Shown here piece after piece: positions 7,916 to 16,048 of a stretch of 40,709 bases of DNA. The notes under the pieces were generated by a model that saw only the letters and a program-made list of their open reading frames with translations, did no database searches and was not told where the DNA came from. Source of the DNA: Jannaschia seosinensis (GTDB lineage: Bacteria; Pseudomonadota; Alphaproteobacteria; Rhodobacterales; Rhodobacteraceae); NCBI RefSeq assembly GCF_001408515.1, contig NZ_CYPR01000060.1, forward strand, positions 1-40,709, in the 5' to 3' direction. The first letter of the stretch is position 1. The number at the start of each line of letters is the position of its first letter. Both the position numbers and the translations under genes were made by a program.

Positions 7916-9430
7916 TCATCTCCGATATTCCGGGACCTGGCCGCCCTGAATGAACCGGGCAGGGTCGCGCTCGATCCGCCGGACAAGGTCGGACAGGTTG
8001 CGAAGGAAGCCGCGCGCATCGCTTACCAGACGGCTTACTTCGGGCAAGGTCGTCTCGCCGAAGGCACGCAGGCCGGGGGACAGCGCGTCGACCGCGCCGC
8101 TCAGACGCGACAGGGTGGCGCGGGCCTCGGCGGTAATGGCGGGCAGGTCTTGAGTGATGGCGGAGGCGGCGACGCGCAGATCGCCCATCGCGGGTCCGAT
8201 ATCCGTCTCGATCACGCTCGTCGCAGCACCGAAAGCGGCGTCGGCGGATCCGAGCGTGCGGTCGAGCGTGTCGAGCGCTGGCCCCGCCCGTTCGATCAGG
8301 TCGGACGCACCGGCCAAAGCGGCACGGGCCTCAGTGGCCAGCGGGTCGAGTTCGGCGGTGGCTTGCGTAAGGTCTTCGCCGATCTGGCGCAAGGCGCTGC
8401 GGGCCTCGGCGGAAGCCACCCGCAGATCCGCCAACGCCGCCGGCAGGTCGTCGCGCAGGGCGGGCGCGACAGCATCGACGGCGTCACGCGCCTGCGCCAA
8501 GATTGCCGCGGCGTCGCCGGAGGCCAGTGCGGCCACCTCGGCCGAGGCGGTGTCGAACGTCTCGAGAGCCCCGGCGGCGCGGGCGATAGTCTCCTCCAGC
8601 GCCACACCGCTGTCGCGCCAGGCGGAGAGCGTGGCGCCCGCCTCCTCGGCCAGAAGCCCCCGGGTCAGCGCCACCGCCTCGCGCGCCTCGTCGATGGCGG
8701 GCGTGGCCGCGGCGAACGCATCCGTCGCGGCGGCCAGCGCATCGTCGGCGCCCGACAGAACCGCCCGCACATCGCCCTCCAGTGTCGCGATCGTATCGCC
8801 AAATGCCCCGATCTGCGCCGCGGTCGCCGACAGTCCTTCGGTCAGGTCCGCAACCCCGTCGAGCGCGCTGTCGAGCTTGCCTGAGGCGGTATCGACATTG
8901 GCGAGGATGCTCGACACGCGCGCCTGCGTCTCCGGGCCGACGAAGGTACGAAGCTCCGAGATGAGCGCGGTAGATTCCTCGATCAGATCGGGCACCTCGT
9001 TCATCAGCGTCTGAAGTCCCGCGCGCCGCGACGGGATCAGAGACGGATCGTCCGGATCGGTCGGCAGCGGCGGCGCATCCGTCGTCCCTCCGACCAGCGC
9101 GATATATGCCACGCCCGTCACACCCTGTACGGTAAGCTGCGCAATGGTGTCGGCGCGCACCGGGGTCGCGGAATTGACCTCGATCTCGGTGTAGATCAGC
9201 GATGGATCCGCTTCGTGAAGGCGCCGATCCACCACCCGGCCGACGGGCAAGCCGTTGAAAACCACTTCCCCCGAGGGCGGCAGGCCCGACACATCCCCGA
9301 ACAGAATTCCATACCGCGCCACGTCGCGGTCGATCCGCAGCGCGCCGAGCCACACGAACGCGCCCAGAATCGCCGCCAGCCCGACAAGCGCGAAAGCTCC
9401 GATCAGCAGGAAGTTGGCCTTGATTTCCAT
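7916..9430 (-). CDS. mlaD: MlaD-family MCE protein with long C-terminal helical region
   Basis: Periplasmic substrate-binding subunit of an MCE lipid ABC transporter, 504 residues. An N-terminal transmembrane anchor (about residues 6-27, 'FLLIGAFALVGLAAILGAFVWLG') is followed by a single MCE domain to about residue 120 ('YGILFGDVSGLPPSGEVVFNGLPVGRV', 'QLTVQGVTGVAYIAL'). The remaining 380 residues are alanine-rich with repeated 'A-x-x-A' heptad-like spacing and 'LxxxLPAALADLRVA' segments, suggesting long helices that could form a tube. Such tails are known in single-MCE-domain proteins of PqiB/Mce type and are far longer than E. coli MlaD (about 180 residues). The ATG at 9430 shares one base with the stop of the ATPase gene, so translation is coupled. 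Confidence 0.88.
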   Translation of the reverse strand: MEIKANFLLIGAFALVGLAAILGAFVWLGALRIDRDVARYGILFGDVSGLPPSGEVVFNGLPVGRVVDRRLHEADPSLIYTEIEVNSATPVRADTIAQLTVQGVTGVAYIALVGGTTDAPPLPTDPDDPSLIPSRRAGLQTLMNEVPDLIEESTALISELRTFVGPETQARVSSILANVDTASGKLDSALDGVADLTEGLSATAAQIGAFGDTIATLEGDVRAVLSGADDALAAATDAFAAATPAIDEAREAVALTRGLLAEEAGATLSAWRDSGVALEETIARAAGALETFDTASAEVAALASGDAAAILAQARDAVDAVAPALRDDLPAALADLRVASAEARSALRQIGEDLTQATAELDPLATEARAALAGASDLIERAGPALDTLDRTLGSADAAFGAATSVIETDIGPAMGDLRVAASAITQDLPAITAEARATLSRLSGAVDALSPGLRAFGETTLPEVSRLVSDARGFLRNLSDLVRRIERDPARFIQGGQVPEYRR

Positions 9431-10191
9431 CAGCGCTCTCCCGCCGCGGCCCGGCCGCGCGGGCCGCCGAAATATTCCGCGATCCACGGATGCGGCAGCG
9501 CGCGCAGCTCGTCAATCGATCCCACGGCCAAAACTCGCCGCTCCGCCAGAACGGCAACCCGGTCGCAGATGGCGTGCAGCGTGTCGAGGTCGTGCGTGAC
9601 AAGAAACACCGTCAGGCCCAGCACGTCGCGCAGCTGCGCCACCAGCGCGTCAAGAGCCGCCGCGCCGATCGGGTCGAGACCGGCCGTCGGCTCATCGAGA
9701 AACACGATTTCGGGGTCGAGCGCGATGGCCCGCGCGAAGCCCGCGCGCTTGCGCATCCCGCCCGAAAGCTCGGACGGACGCTTCTCCATCGCATCCGCAG
9801 GCAGGCCGACCATGCGGACCTTCACGGCGGCCAGCCGCGCACGCAGATCATCCGGCAGGTCGAGCTGCTCGCGCATGGGCGCCTCGACATTCTCGCGCAC
9901 CGTGAGCGCGGAGAAGAGCGCGCCGCCTTGAAACATCACGCCCCATCGGCGTCGCAGACGGCGGAACGCCTCGGGCGAGGTGTCGCGGACGGTCTCGCCC
10001 AGAACTTCGATCCGGCCCGCATCGGGTTCGAGCAAACCGGTAATCTGGCGCAGCAACACCGATTTGCCGGTGCCGGACCCGCCGACCACGCCCAGGATTT
10101 CGCCCCGCCGCACATCGAGGTCGAGGTCCTCATGCACCACATGGTCGCCGAAGCGGGTCACGAGGCCACGCACGCGGATGGCGGGATCCAC
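9430..10191 (-). CDS. mlaF: MCE transporter ATPase (MlaF-like)
   Basis: Cytoplasmic ABC ATPase of 253 residues that powers the MlaE permease. Walker A GGSGTGKS lies at 37-44, the Q-loop at Q88 ('VMFQGGALF', typical of the MlaF subgroup), the signature LSGGM at 142-146, Walker B with D-loop FLDEPTAGLD at 164-173, and the switch His in 'VTHD' near 200. The start is a GTG at 10191 with the upstream permease stop only 2 bases away; the frame gives a full-length domain beginning 'MDPAIRVRGLVTRFG'. All three core subunits of the transporter are adjacent and co-directional. Confidence 0.92.
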   Translation of the reverse strand: MDPAIRVRGLVTRFGDHVVHEDLDLDVRRGEILGVVGGSGTGKSVLLRQITGLLEPDAGRIEVLGETVRDTSPEAFRRLRRRWGVMFQGGALFSALTVRENVEAPMREQLDLPDDLRARLAAVKVRMVGLPADAMEKRPSELSGGMRKRAGFARAIALDPEIVFLDEPTAGLDPIGAAALDALVAQLRDVLGLTVFLVTHDLDTLHAICDRVAVLAERRVLAVGSIDELRALPHPWIAEYFGGPRGRAAAGER

Positions 10192-10193
10192 GC

Positions 10194-11303
10194 TCAGACC
10201 CCTAACAGCGCGAAGAAGATCGAAAACACCGCATCGGCGGCGATCACCAGAAAGATCGAGGTGACGACCGAGGACGAGGTGAGGCGCCCGAGACTGTCGG
10301 CGTCCCCGCCCACCTCAAGTCCGTTGCGGCAGCCCACGAGGCCGATGATCAGCGCGAAGACCGGCGCCTTGATGAGACCCACGGCCAGGTGCCACGGGCT
10401 GGTCCCGTCGGCGATCCGGACCACGAAGGCGCGCGGCGTGATCCCGAGATCGATCCACGCCATCGCCGCGCCCCCGGCCAGCCCCGCCACATCCGCCAGG
10501 ATCGCGAGGATCGGCAACGTCAGGACCAGCGCGAGAATGCGCGGCAGAACCAGCACCGTGACCGGGTCGAGCCCGAGAATACGCAGCGCATCGACCTCCT
10601 CACGCATCTTCATCGATCCGATGGCGGCGGTGAAAGCCGAGGCCGAGCGGCCCGCCACGATGATCGCCGTCAGCAGGATCCCCAGTTCGCGCAGGATCGA
10701 GATGGCGATCAGGTCGACCACGAAGATCTCGGCACCGAACCGCTCGAGCTGCGCCGAGCCCTGGAACGCCACGACCACGCCGATGAGGAGCGACATCAAC
10801 GTGACGATCGGCGCGGCGTTGAGGCCCGCGGCCTGCATGTGGTAAACCAGAGGCGTCAGGCGGGCGCGGCCGGGATGGCGCAGGAGGCGGCCCAATTCCA
10901 CGAGGATGCGCCCGAAGAACGCCGTCAACTCAAGGAGGTCGCGCACCGCGTCCCAGATGGCGTGACCGAAGGCGACGATGCCGTCGCGTAGAAGCCGCCT
11001 CTCGGGCGCGGCCTGTGGCGGCGCATCAATATCGCGGACGGTCTCGATCAGCTTGGCCTGCGCGGGCGTGGCGCCCGACACCTCGATCGCATCCTCGCCC
11101 TCGCGGCGGGACATCTGCACGACGAGCCACGCGCCGGCCGTATCGAACCGTGTGACGCCGTCGAGCACGATCCGCGCAACATCGCGCGCCGCATCCGTCG
11201 GGACACTGGCAATCACGTCGATCGTCAGATCGCCGGATAGCGTCAGCGTGTCGCCCGCGACCTGCGCGGACGGCACATCTATCGCATTCGAGGTCTCGCT
11301 CAT
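10194..11303 (-). CDS. mlaE: STAS-MlaE fusion, MCE transporter permease
   Basis: Inner-membrane permease of 369 residues. Residues about 10-95 form an N-terminal STAS-like domain ('LTLSGDLTIDV', 'RIVLDGVTRFDTAGAWLV') that resembles MlaB. The rest is the MlaE fold: 'GRILVELGRLLRHPGRARLTPLVYHM', 'LIGVVVAFQGSAQLERFGAEIFVVDL', 'RELGILLTAIIVAGRSASAFTAAIGSMKMREEVDALR' and a C-terminal 'GLEVGGDADSLGRLTSSSVVTSIF'. So the small regulator MlaB, separate in E. coli, appears fused to the permease, a known arrangement in alphaproteobacteria. I chose the ATG at 11303; a longer frame would overlap the DUF2892 gene. The stop is 2 bases from the ATPase start. Confidence 0.9.
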   Translation of the reverse strand: MSETSNAIDVPSAQVAGDTLTLSGDLTIDVIASVPTDAARDVARIVLDGVTRFDTAGAWLVVQMSRREGEDAIEVSGATPAQAKLIETVRDIDAPPQAAPERRLLRDGIVAFGHAIWDAVRDLLELTAFFGRILVELGRLLRHPGRARLTPLVYHMQAAGLNAAPIVTLMSLLIGVVVAFQGSAQLERFGAEIFVVDLIAISILRELGILLTAIIVAGRSASAFTAAIGSMKMREEVDALRILGLDPVTVLVLPRILALVLTLPILAILADVAGLAGGAAMAWIDLGITPRAFVVRIADGTSPWHLAVGLIKAPVFALIIGLVGCRNGLEVGGDADSLGRLTSSSVVTSIFLVIAADAVFSIFFALLGV

Positions 11304-11319
11304 CGGGAGCAAGCTGCCA

Positions 11320-11532
11320 TCAGGCGCGGCAGGTATCCACCCCGAGCATGCGGTACAGCGGACAGAATTGCACAAAGCCGGTTTCAATGAGGATGAAGCC
11401 GACGACCAGCGATTTATAGAACCACAGGCCCTGCCATTCGATGACCGGCACGAACAGCAAGGGCATCACGATCAGCACAAGGCCCAGAACGCTCCGGATC
11501 ACCCCATCCGCATTTCCGACGTTGCGTATCAT
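11320..11532 (-). CDS. DUF2892 (YgaP-like) inner-membrane protein
   Basis: A 70-residue protein with two hydrophobic segments (about 14-32, 'VLGLVLIVMPLLFVP', and 36-55, 'LWFYKSLVVGFILIETGFV') and the family ending 'CPLYRMLGVDTCR'. The N-terminus 'MIRNVGNADGVIRSVLG' is diagnostic of DUF2892. The same domain is the membrane anchor of the E. coli rhodanese YgaP, so a link to sulfur transfer is possible but unproven here. A good GGAGG lies just upstream of the ATG at 11532. It sits 12 bases after the phasin-like gene and 16 bases before mlaE, so it probably shares their transcript. Confidence 0.85.
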   Translation of the reverse strand: MIRNVGNADGVIRSVLGLVLIVMPLLFVPVIEWQGLWFYKSLVVGFILIETGFVQFCPLYRMLGVDTCRA

Positions 11533-11544
11533 TGCGCCCTCCTC

Positions 11545-11877
11545 TCACGCCCGTGTTTCCGCGTCTTGGGCGACGCGCATCCCGACGGCCGCGATACGGG
11601 CCGCCTCGGTCAGGTAATCGTCGACTGCGCGCTGCATGAAGCGCACGCTGAGCATCTGGGCCTCCAAGGGCGAACCGCAGGCGAAAATCTGGTGCTGCGC
11701 CTCGGCATCCGATTTCAGGCGGCCTGCGATGAATCCGGCCCATTCGCCGTTCATCCGCGTCACGCTCTCAAGCCATGTCGCCGCAAGGCCGCCACCAACG
11801 GTCCAAGGCACGGCCGCAAGGCCCATCCCGGCCGCTGCGGCCGGTTTGTCCTGCGTCTTCGTTTTCGTATCGGCCAT
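11545..11877 (-). CDS. Phasin-like protein
   Basis: A 110-residue protein with an alanine- and lysine-rich N-terminus ('MADTKTKTQDKPAAAAGMG') and an amphipathic helical remainder ('LESVTRMNGEWAGFIAGRLKSDAEAQHQIFACGSPLEAQMLSVRFMQRAVDDYLTEAARI'). The pattern 'W..F...R...D......L..C.S......V...F' fits the phasin family, whose members coat polyhydroxyalkanoate granules or other lipid surfaces. It is the first gene after the FnrL-type box and heads a cassette with DUF2892 and the Mla-type transporter. A purine-rich GGGGGAG precedes the start. The phasin assignment rests on pattern only; it could be a helical stress protein with another partner. Confidence 0.65.
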   Translation of the reverse strand: MADTKTKTQDKPAAAAGMGLAAVPWTVGGGLAATWLESVTRMNGEWAGFIAGRLKSDAEAQHQIFACGSPLEAQMLSVRFMQRAVDDYLTEAARIAAVGMRVAQDAETRA

Positions 11878-11946
11878 CGGCTTGCTCCCCCTCCGTCGAT
11901 GCGGATGCGACTATTGGTGTTCTGGAGCATGAGCGGCGGGCGCGCT

Positions 11947-11960
11947 TTGATCCCTGTCAA
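11947..11960. promoter_or_regulatory. FnrL-type binding site, divergent promoter
   Basis: TTGAT-CCCT-GTCAA fits TTGAY-N4-RTCAA, the consensus of FNR/FnrL sites, with no mismatch. It sits in the 139-base gap between the leftward phasin-like gene (start 11877) and the rightward VIT1-type gene (start 12017). A weak -10 candidate (TATCCA, 11983-11988) lies 22 bases to the right. That would place the box near -41, a class II activator position for the VIT1-type gene, with transcription starting near 11995. It could also influence the leftward cassette, but no convincing -10 was seen there. Confidence 0.65.
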
Positions 11961-12016
11961 ATCCGCGCCATACCATGCCCTCTATCCAGACATCGGATGA
12001 GGAAGGAACCCCGCCA

Positions 12017-12730
12017 ATGCCCGAACACGGACACAGCCCCGAGGAGGTCGCCGCCCGGCTGGCCGCGCGGGGCGGCAGCGGTCATCTGCGCGATGCGATC
12101 TATGGCGGGATCGACGGCGCGGTGACGACATTCGCGATTGTCGCGGGCGTCGCCGGGGCGGGGCTTCCAGTGGGGGTCATCCTCGCGCTCGGCCTGGCGA
12201 ACGTGCTGGCCGACGGGTTCTCGATGGCCGCGAGCAATTATTCGGGCACCAAGGCGGATCGTGACGACCGGACGCGCCTGCGCGCGCGCGAGGGTCGGCA
12301 CATCGATCGCTACCCTGAAGGCGAGCGCGAGGAGCTGCGCCAGATCTTCGCCGCCAAGGGTCTCTCGGGCGCGGGGCTGGAAGCGGCCATCGAGGCCATC
12401 GCGGCGGATCGGAATGCCTGGATCGAGACGATGCTCGTCGAGGAATACGGCCTCGGACCGATCGAACCCGCCCCGGTTCGGGCGGCATCCGTGACATTCG
12501 GGGCGTTTCTCTGCGCCGGCCTCGTTCCGCTCGTCCCCTTCGTGCTGCCGGTGGCGGACCCTTTCGCGTGGTCGGTCGCAATGACGTCCCTGACGTTCCT
12601 CGCCATCGGCGCGATCAAGAGCCGATGGTCGCTGTCACCGTGGTGGCTTTCGGCGGGCGAGACCCTTGCCATCGGGGGGACGGCGGCGGCGATCGCCTAT
12701 TTCGTCGGCGGGCTTTTCAACATGGGCTAA
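12017..12730 (+). CDS. VIT1/CCC1 family iron/manganese transporter
   Basis: Membrane protein of 237 residues of the family that moves Fe(II) or Mn(II) out of the cytoplasm. Features in order: 'LRDAIYGGIDGAVTTFAIVAGVAGAGL' (first helix with the conserved DG), 'ALGLANVLADGFSMAASNYSGTKADRD' (second helix with the metal-site DGxSM), a charged cytoplasmic helix pair with Glu-rich 'EGEREELRQIFAAKG', and three C-terminal helices. I prefer the ATG at 12017 over one at 11975. A GGAAGGAA ribosome-binding site lies just upstream, and the probable FnrL-dependent transcription start (about 11995) would be downstream of the earlier codon. Its pairing with an FnrL box suggests metal handling under low oxygen. 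Confidence 0.88.
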   Translation: MPEHGHSPEEVAARLAARGGSGHLRDAIYGGIDGAVTTFAIVAGVAGAGLPVGVILALGLANVLADGFSMAASNYSGTKADRDDRTRLRAREGRHIDRYPEGEREELRQIFAAKGLSGAGLEAAIEAIAADRNAWIETMLVEEYGLGPIEPAPVRAASVTFGAFLCAGLVPLVPFVLPVADPFAWSVAMTSLTFLAIGAIKSRWSLSPWWLSAGETLAIGGTAAAIAYFVGGLFNMG

Positions 12731-12759
12731 GGTCCCGCTCCCGCCGTATTACGGGCGGA

Positions 12760-13206
12760 TCAGCGGTGGCCCTCGACATAGGATCGCAGAAACGCCTCAA
12801 GCTCCGGCGACCCCGGTTCGAGACCGAGCGACCGGGCCTGATCCATCGTCTGGTCGCCGCTGAGATTCTGCTCCGCTCCGATATGCATCATCGTCAGGGC
12901 GCCGGCCCTCTTGCCCGAAGCGCAATGCACCATGATCGGCGTCGGAAGATCCTTGAGCTTCTCGCGGAATGTATCCACGACCTCCTCGCTTATCCGGTCG
13001 CCCGCCACAGGATGATGCACGTAGGCGAGCCCCGCATCTTCGGCGAGCCTACGCTCCTCCTCCGGTCCGATCTCCTGCTTTTCACCCTCGGTCCGCAGGT
13101 TGACCACGGATTTGACGCCCTCCTGCGACATCCGCCGAAGCGCGTCCGCGTCCGGCGCGAACTTGGCGATCTGGATGCTGTCGTTGACCTGCACGATATC
13201 CTGCAT
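12760..13206 (-). CDS. TIGR01244 family sulfurtransferase/phosphatase-like protein (DUF442)
   Basis: A 148-residue protein with a phosphatase/rhodanese-like fold. It begins 'QVNDSIQIAKFAPDADALRRMSQEGVKSVVNLR' and has the active-site loop HCASGKRA with Cys95 and Arg100, i.e. C-x4-R as in this family rather than the C-x5-R of tyrosine phosphatases. The same domain forms the N-terminal half of Blh proteins, where it is fused to a persulfide dioxygenase-like domain; here that partner is encoded separately 2 kb upstream. The likely job is sulfur transfer to or from persulfides. The ATG at 13206 has AAGGAG 6 bases upstream. It follows SulP after a 93-base gap, so it may be the last gene of the BigR operon or have its own promoter. 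Confidence 0.82.
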   Translation of the reverse strand: MQDIVQVNDSIQIAKFAPDADALRRMSQEGVKSVVNLRTEGEKQEIGPEEERRLAEDAGLAYVHHPVAGDRISEEVVDTFREKLKDLPTPIMVHCASGKRAGALTMMHIGAEQNLSGDQTMDQARSLGLEPGSPELEAFLRSYVEGHR

Positions 13207-13299
13207 GGTGGCTCCTTGAGTTCGATTGGGTGTGACCTTGGCAATGCAACGCATCGCGGTGGCAGAAGGGTCCCGGCACGTGCGGGCCTCGCGGGCAGT

Positions 13300-15075
13300 T
13301 CAATGCTCGGGAAAGGGCCGCGCGGCGTCAATCGGCGGGCGCCTCGCGGCATCCGCCGTCCGGGTGGCTTCGGGGGCAAGCGCGGCGAGCGCCTCGTGAT
13401 GCGACAGGAAGACCTGCCCGGTGAGATGCGACAGGAACTCGGTCCGGGCCAGCCGGTCCATGACCGGGCCCTTCACCTCGGAGAGATGCAGCGCGATCTG
13501 CTGGTCCGAGAGGCGGTGCATGATGAGCTCCAGACTCTCCAGCGCACTGGCGTCGATGCCGTTCACCGCGGCGCAGTTCAGCACCACGTGCCGCACCTGC
13601 GCATGGCTAGCGACCGCTTCCTGGACGACGCTTTCGATCGCGCGGGCATTGCCGAAATAGAGGCTTTCGTCGATCCGGAGGCTAAGAACCTCGGGGGCGC
13701 AAACCACGTCGTGGCGCCGGATGTTGCGGAAATGCGCAGTCCCCGGCACCTGCCCCAGCACGGCGACATGCGGCCGCGACGTGCGCCAGAGGAGCAAGAG
13801 GACGGAGATCGCGATGCCTGTCAGGATGCCCGCCTCGACCCCGGCACCGAGGGTGACGGCGATCGTTCCGAGAAGGGCCGCGAAGTCGTGCCGCGAATAG
13901 CGCCAGGTGCGGCCCAAGGCACCCAGATCGACGAGGCTGAGCACGGCGACGATGATCGTGGCGGCCAGAACCGCATGCGGCAGGAAATGCAGCAGCGGCG
14001 TCAGGAACAGCGAGGCAAGCGCGATCCCGATGGCGGTGAACGCGCCGGCGGCCGGCGTCTGTGCGCCGGCGTCGTAATTCACCACCGACCGGGCGAAGCC
14101 CCCGGTGACGGGATATCCGCCGGAGAAGGCGGCGGCGAGGTTGGCGGCCCCGAGGCCGATCAGCTCCTGATCGGGGGTGATCGACTGACGCCGCTTGGCC
14201 GCCAGCGTCTGCGCCACCGAGACCGATTCCACGAAGCCGATGACGGAAATCATGAACGCCGCGGGTAGCAGGGCCAGCCAGAGACCCGGATCCACGACCG
14301 GCATGGTGAAGGGCGGCAGCCCCTGCGGCACCTCGCCCACGACAGAGACGCCGACGGCGGTCAGATCGAGCGTGACCACGGCGATGATCGAAACCGCCAC
14401 GGCAGCCACCGGTCCGGTGCGGGCAAGAAGCGCCGCCGCGCCCGGTGCGAGACCAAGCCGCACCAGCGCGGGACGAAGATGCGTGCGAGACCAGAAAAGA
14501 AAGGCCGTCGTCGCCACCCCGATGATCAGCGTCGGCACGTTCACCTGCGGCAGCGCGGACAGAAGCGACCGCACCAGTTCCACCATGTCGTGGCCGCCGG
14601 CGCGCACGCCGAGGATGTGCTGAAGCTGACTGGTCGCGATGATGAGACCCGCGGCCGTGATGAAACCCGAGATGACCGGATGCGACAGCAGGTTCGCCAC
14701 GAAGCCCAGCCGGAAAATGCCCATGGCCAGCAGCATCAATCCCGACAAAAATGCCAGCGCCAGCGCCGCGGCGATGTAGTCCGCGCTGCCGGGTGCGGCC
14801 ACGGCGCCGACCGCGCTCGCCGTCAGGAGCGAGACGACCGCGACGGGCCCGACGGCGAGCGTGCGGCTGGTGCCGAAAATCGCATAGGCGATCAGCGGCA
14901 GGATCGAGGCGTAAAGCCCCACCACCGGCGGCAGCCCCGCAAGCATCGCATAGGCCAGCGATTGCGGGATCAGCATGATCGTGACGATCGCCGCGGCCAG
15001 ACCGTCGGCGGTCAGCGCCTGCCGGTCGTAGCGGCGACCCCAATCGAGGATGGGGAGGTAGCGGGAAATTGACAT
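13300..15075 (-). CDS. SulP family anion transporter with STAS domain
   Basis: Inner-membrane transporter of 591 residues. The N-terminal 400 residues are the SulP membrane domain: 'DGLAAAIVTIMLIPQSLAYAMLAGLPPVVGLYASILPLIAYAIFGTSRTLAVGPVAVVSLLTA' at the start and 'GLGAANLAAAFSGGYPVTGGFARSVVNYDAGAQTPAAGAFTA' in the middle. A cytoplasmic STAS domain follows at about 455-570 ('LRIDESLYFGNARAIESVV', 'VVLNCAAVNGIDASALESLE'). The family carries sulfate, bicarbonate or other anions. In the BigR unit, sulfate or sulfite movement after persulfide oxidation is the simplest reading, but bicarbonate cannot be excluded. GAGG precedes the ATG at 15075. A 61-base gap separates it from the upstream hydrolase. 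Confidence 0.9.
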   Translation of the reverse strand: MSISRYLPILDWGRRYDRQALTADGLAAAIVTIMLIPQSLAYAMLAGLPPVVGLYASILPLIAYAIFGTSRTLAVGPVAVVSLLTASAVGAVAAPGSADYIAAALALAFLSGLMLLAMGIFRLGFVANLLSHPVISGFITAAGLIIATSQLQHILGVRAGGHDMVELVRSLLSALPQVNVPTLIIGVATTAFLFWSRTHLRPALVRLGLAPGAAALLARTGPVAAVAVSIIAVVTLDLTAVGVSVVGEVPQGLPPFTMPVVDPGLWLALLPAAFMISVIGFVESVSVAQTLAAKRRQSITPDQELIGLGAANLAAAFSGGYPVTGGFARSVVNYDAGAQTPAAGAFTAIGIALASLFLTPLLHFLPHAVLAATIIVAVLSLVDLGALGRTWRYSRHDFAALLGTIAVTLGAGVEAGILTGIAISVLLLLWRTSRPHVAVLGQVPGTAHFRNIRRHDVVCAPEVLSLRIDESLYFGNARAIESVVQEAVASHAQVRHVVLNCAAVNGIDASALESLELIMHRLSDQQIALHLSEVKGPVMDRLARTEFLSHLTGQVFLSHHEALAALAPEATRTADAARRPPIDAARPFPEH

Positions 15076-15136
15076 GGAATGCCTCGTGCCCGTGGGGGCG
15101 ATGGCGGCGCGCGGGTCAGGCGCGCCGCGGCAGGGC

Positions 15137-16048
15137 TCAGAACCGGTCGACCGGAAGCTTCAGGTAATGGCGTCCGTCGCTCTCGGCCTCGGGCAGCCGT
15201 CCGCCCCGGAGATTGATCTGAAGCGCGGCAAGGATGCGATCGGGCAGCGCCAGCGTCCCGTCGCGGGTTTCACGCCGCTCGATCCAGTCCTCGCGCCTGG
15301 TGCCGTCCTTGACATGGATGTTGCGCGCCTTGTGCTCGGCCACGGTGGCCTCCCATTCGGGCTCCTTCCGGTCCTTAGTGCCGTAATCGTGCCCGACGAA
15401 AAGCCGCGTCTCGTCCGGCAGGGCCAGGATTTGCTGAATGGAATCCCAAAGCTCCGCCGCATCGCCGCCCGGGAAATCGGCGCGCGACGTACCCGCATCG
15501 GGCTGCATCAGCGTGTCGTGGGTGAAGGCCGCATCGCCGCAGACATAGGTGATCGAACCGAGCGTGTGCCCGGGTGAAAGCATCACCCGCATCTCCAGAT
15601 CCCCGAGCCGGAGCGTCTCACCCTCGGCCAGAAGCCTGTCGAAGTCCCGCTCCGCATTGAAGGCGTCCGGCATGTGGTAGATCTCGGCCCAGATCGCGGC
15701 GATGTCAGGCACCTTCTCGCCGATCGCATTGGGCGCCCCCGTGTGCTCCCGGAGTTGCGCCGAAGCCATCACGTGATCGGCATGCGGATGGGTGTCGAGA
15801 ACCCAGGCCACGGTCAGCCCGTTCTCCGCCACGAGGTCGAGGACCTGATCCATGCTGCCGGTCGAGAAGCGGTAATGCTTCGGATCGAAGTTCCAGACGA
15901 CATCGATCAGTGCCGCCTGCTTCGTCGCCGGATCGGCACAGACATACTGGATCGAGCCGGTATCGGGCTCGTAGATGCCCCAGACATCGGGGCTTCCGGC
16001 GCCGCGCGAGGGCGAGTGGCGGACGACACGTTCGTCAAGTTTGTTCAT
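15137..16048 (-). CDS. Metallo-beta-lactamase fold persulfide dioxygenase-like protein
   Basis: A 303-residue protein of the ETHE1/Blh branch, expected to oxidise glutathione persulfide to sulfite in the cytoplasm using non-heme iron and O2. The metal motif THPHADH is at residues 86-92; further ligands are probably H161 ('SPGHTLGS'), D178 ('FTHDTLM') and H220 ('VGHDYG'). The segment 'GTSRADFPGGD' (187-197) matches the persulfide dioxygenase signature more than hydroxyacylglutathione hydrolases. The ATG at 16048 overlaps the stop of the upstream YeeE gene (ATGA), and GGAG lies 8 bases upstream. Its domain partner in fused Blh proteins, the TIGR01244 sulfurtransferase, is a separate gene in the same unit. 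Confidence 0.88.
   Translation of the reverse strand: MNKLDERVVRHSPSRGAGSPDVWGIYEPDTGSIQYVCADPATKQAALIDVVWNFDPKHYRFSTGSMDQVLDLVAENGLTVAWVLDTHPHADHVMASAQLREHTGAPNAIGEKVPDIAAIWAEIYHMPDAFNAERDFDRLLAEGETLRLGDLEMRVMLSPGHTLGSITYVCGDAAFTHDTLMQPDAGTSRADFPGGDAAELWDSIQQILALPDETRLFVGHDYGTKDRKEPEWEATVAEHKARNIHVKDGTRREDWIERRETRDGTLALPDRILAALQINLRGGRLPEAESDGRHYLKLPVDRF

Noticed and set aside
12568-14268. Long plus-strand frame opposite the TIGR01244 and SulP genes
   Set aside because: Both minus-strand genes are well supported, and the frame has no domain or start signal.
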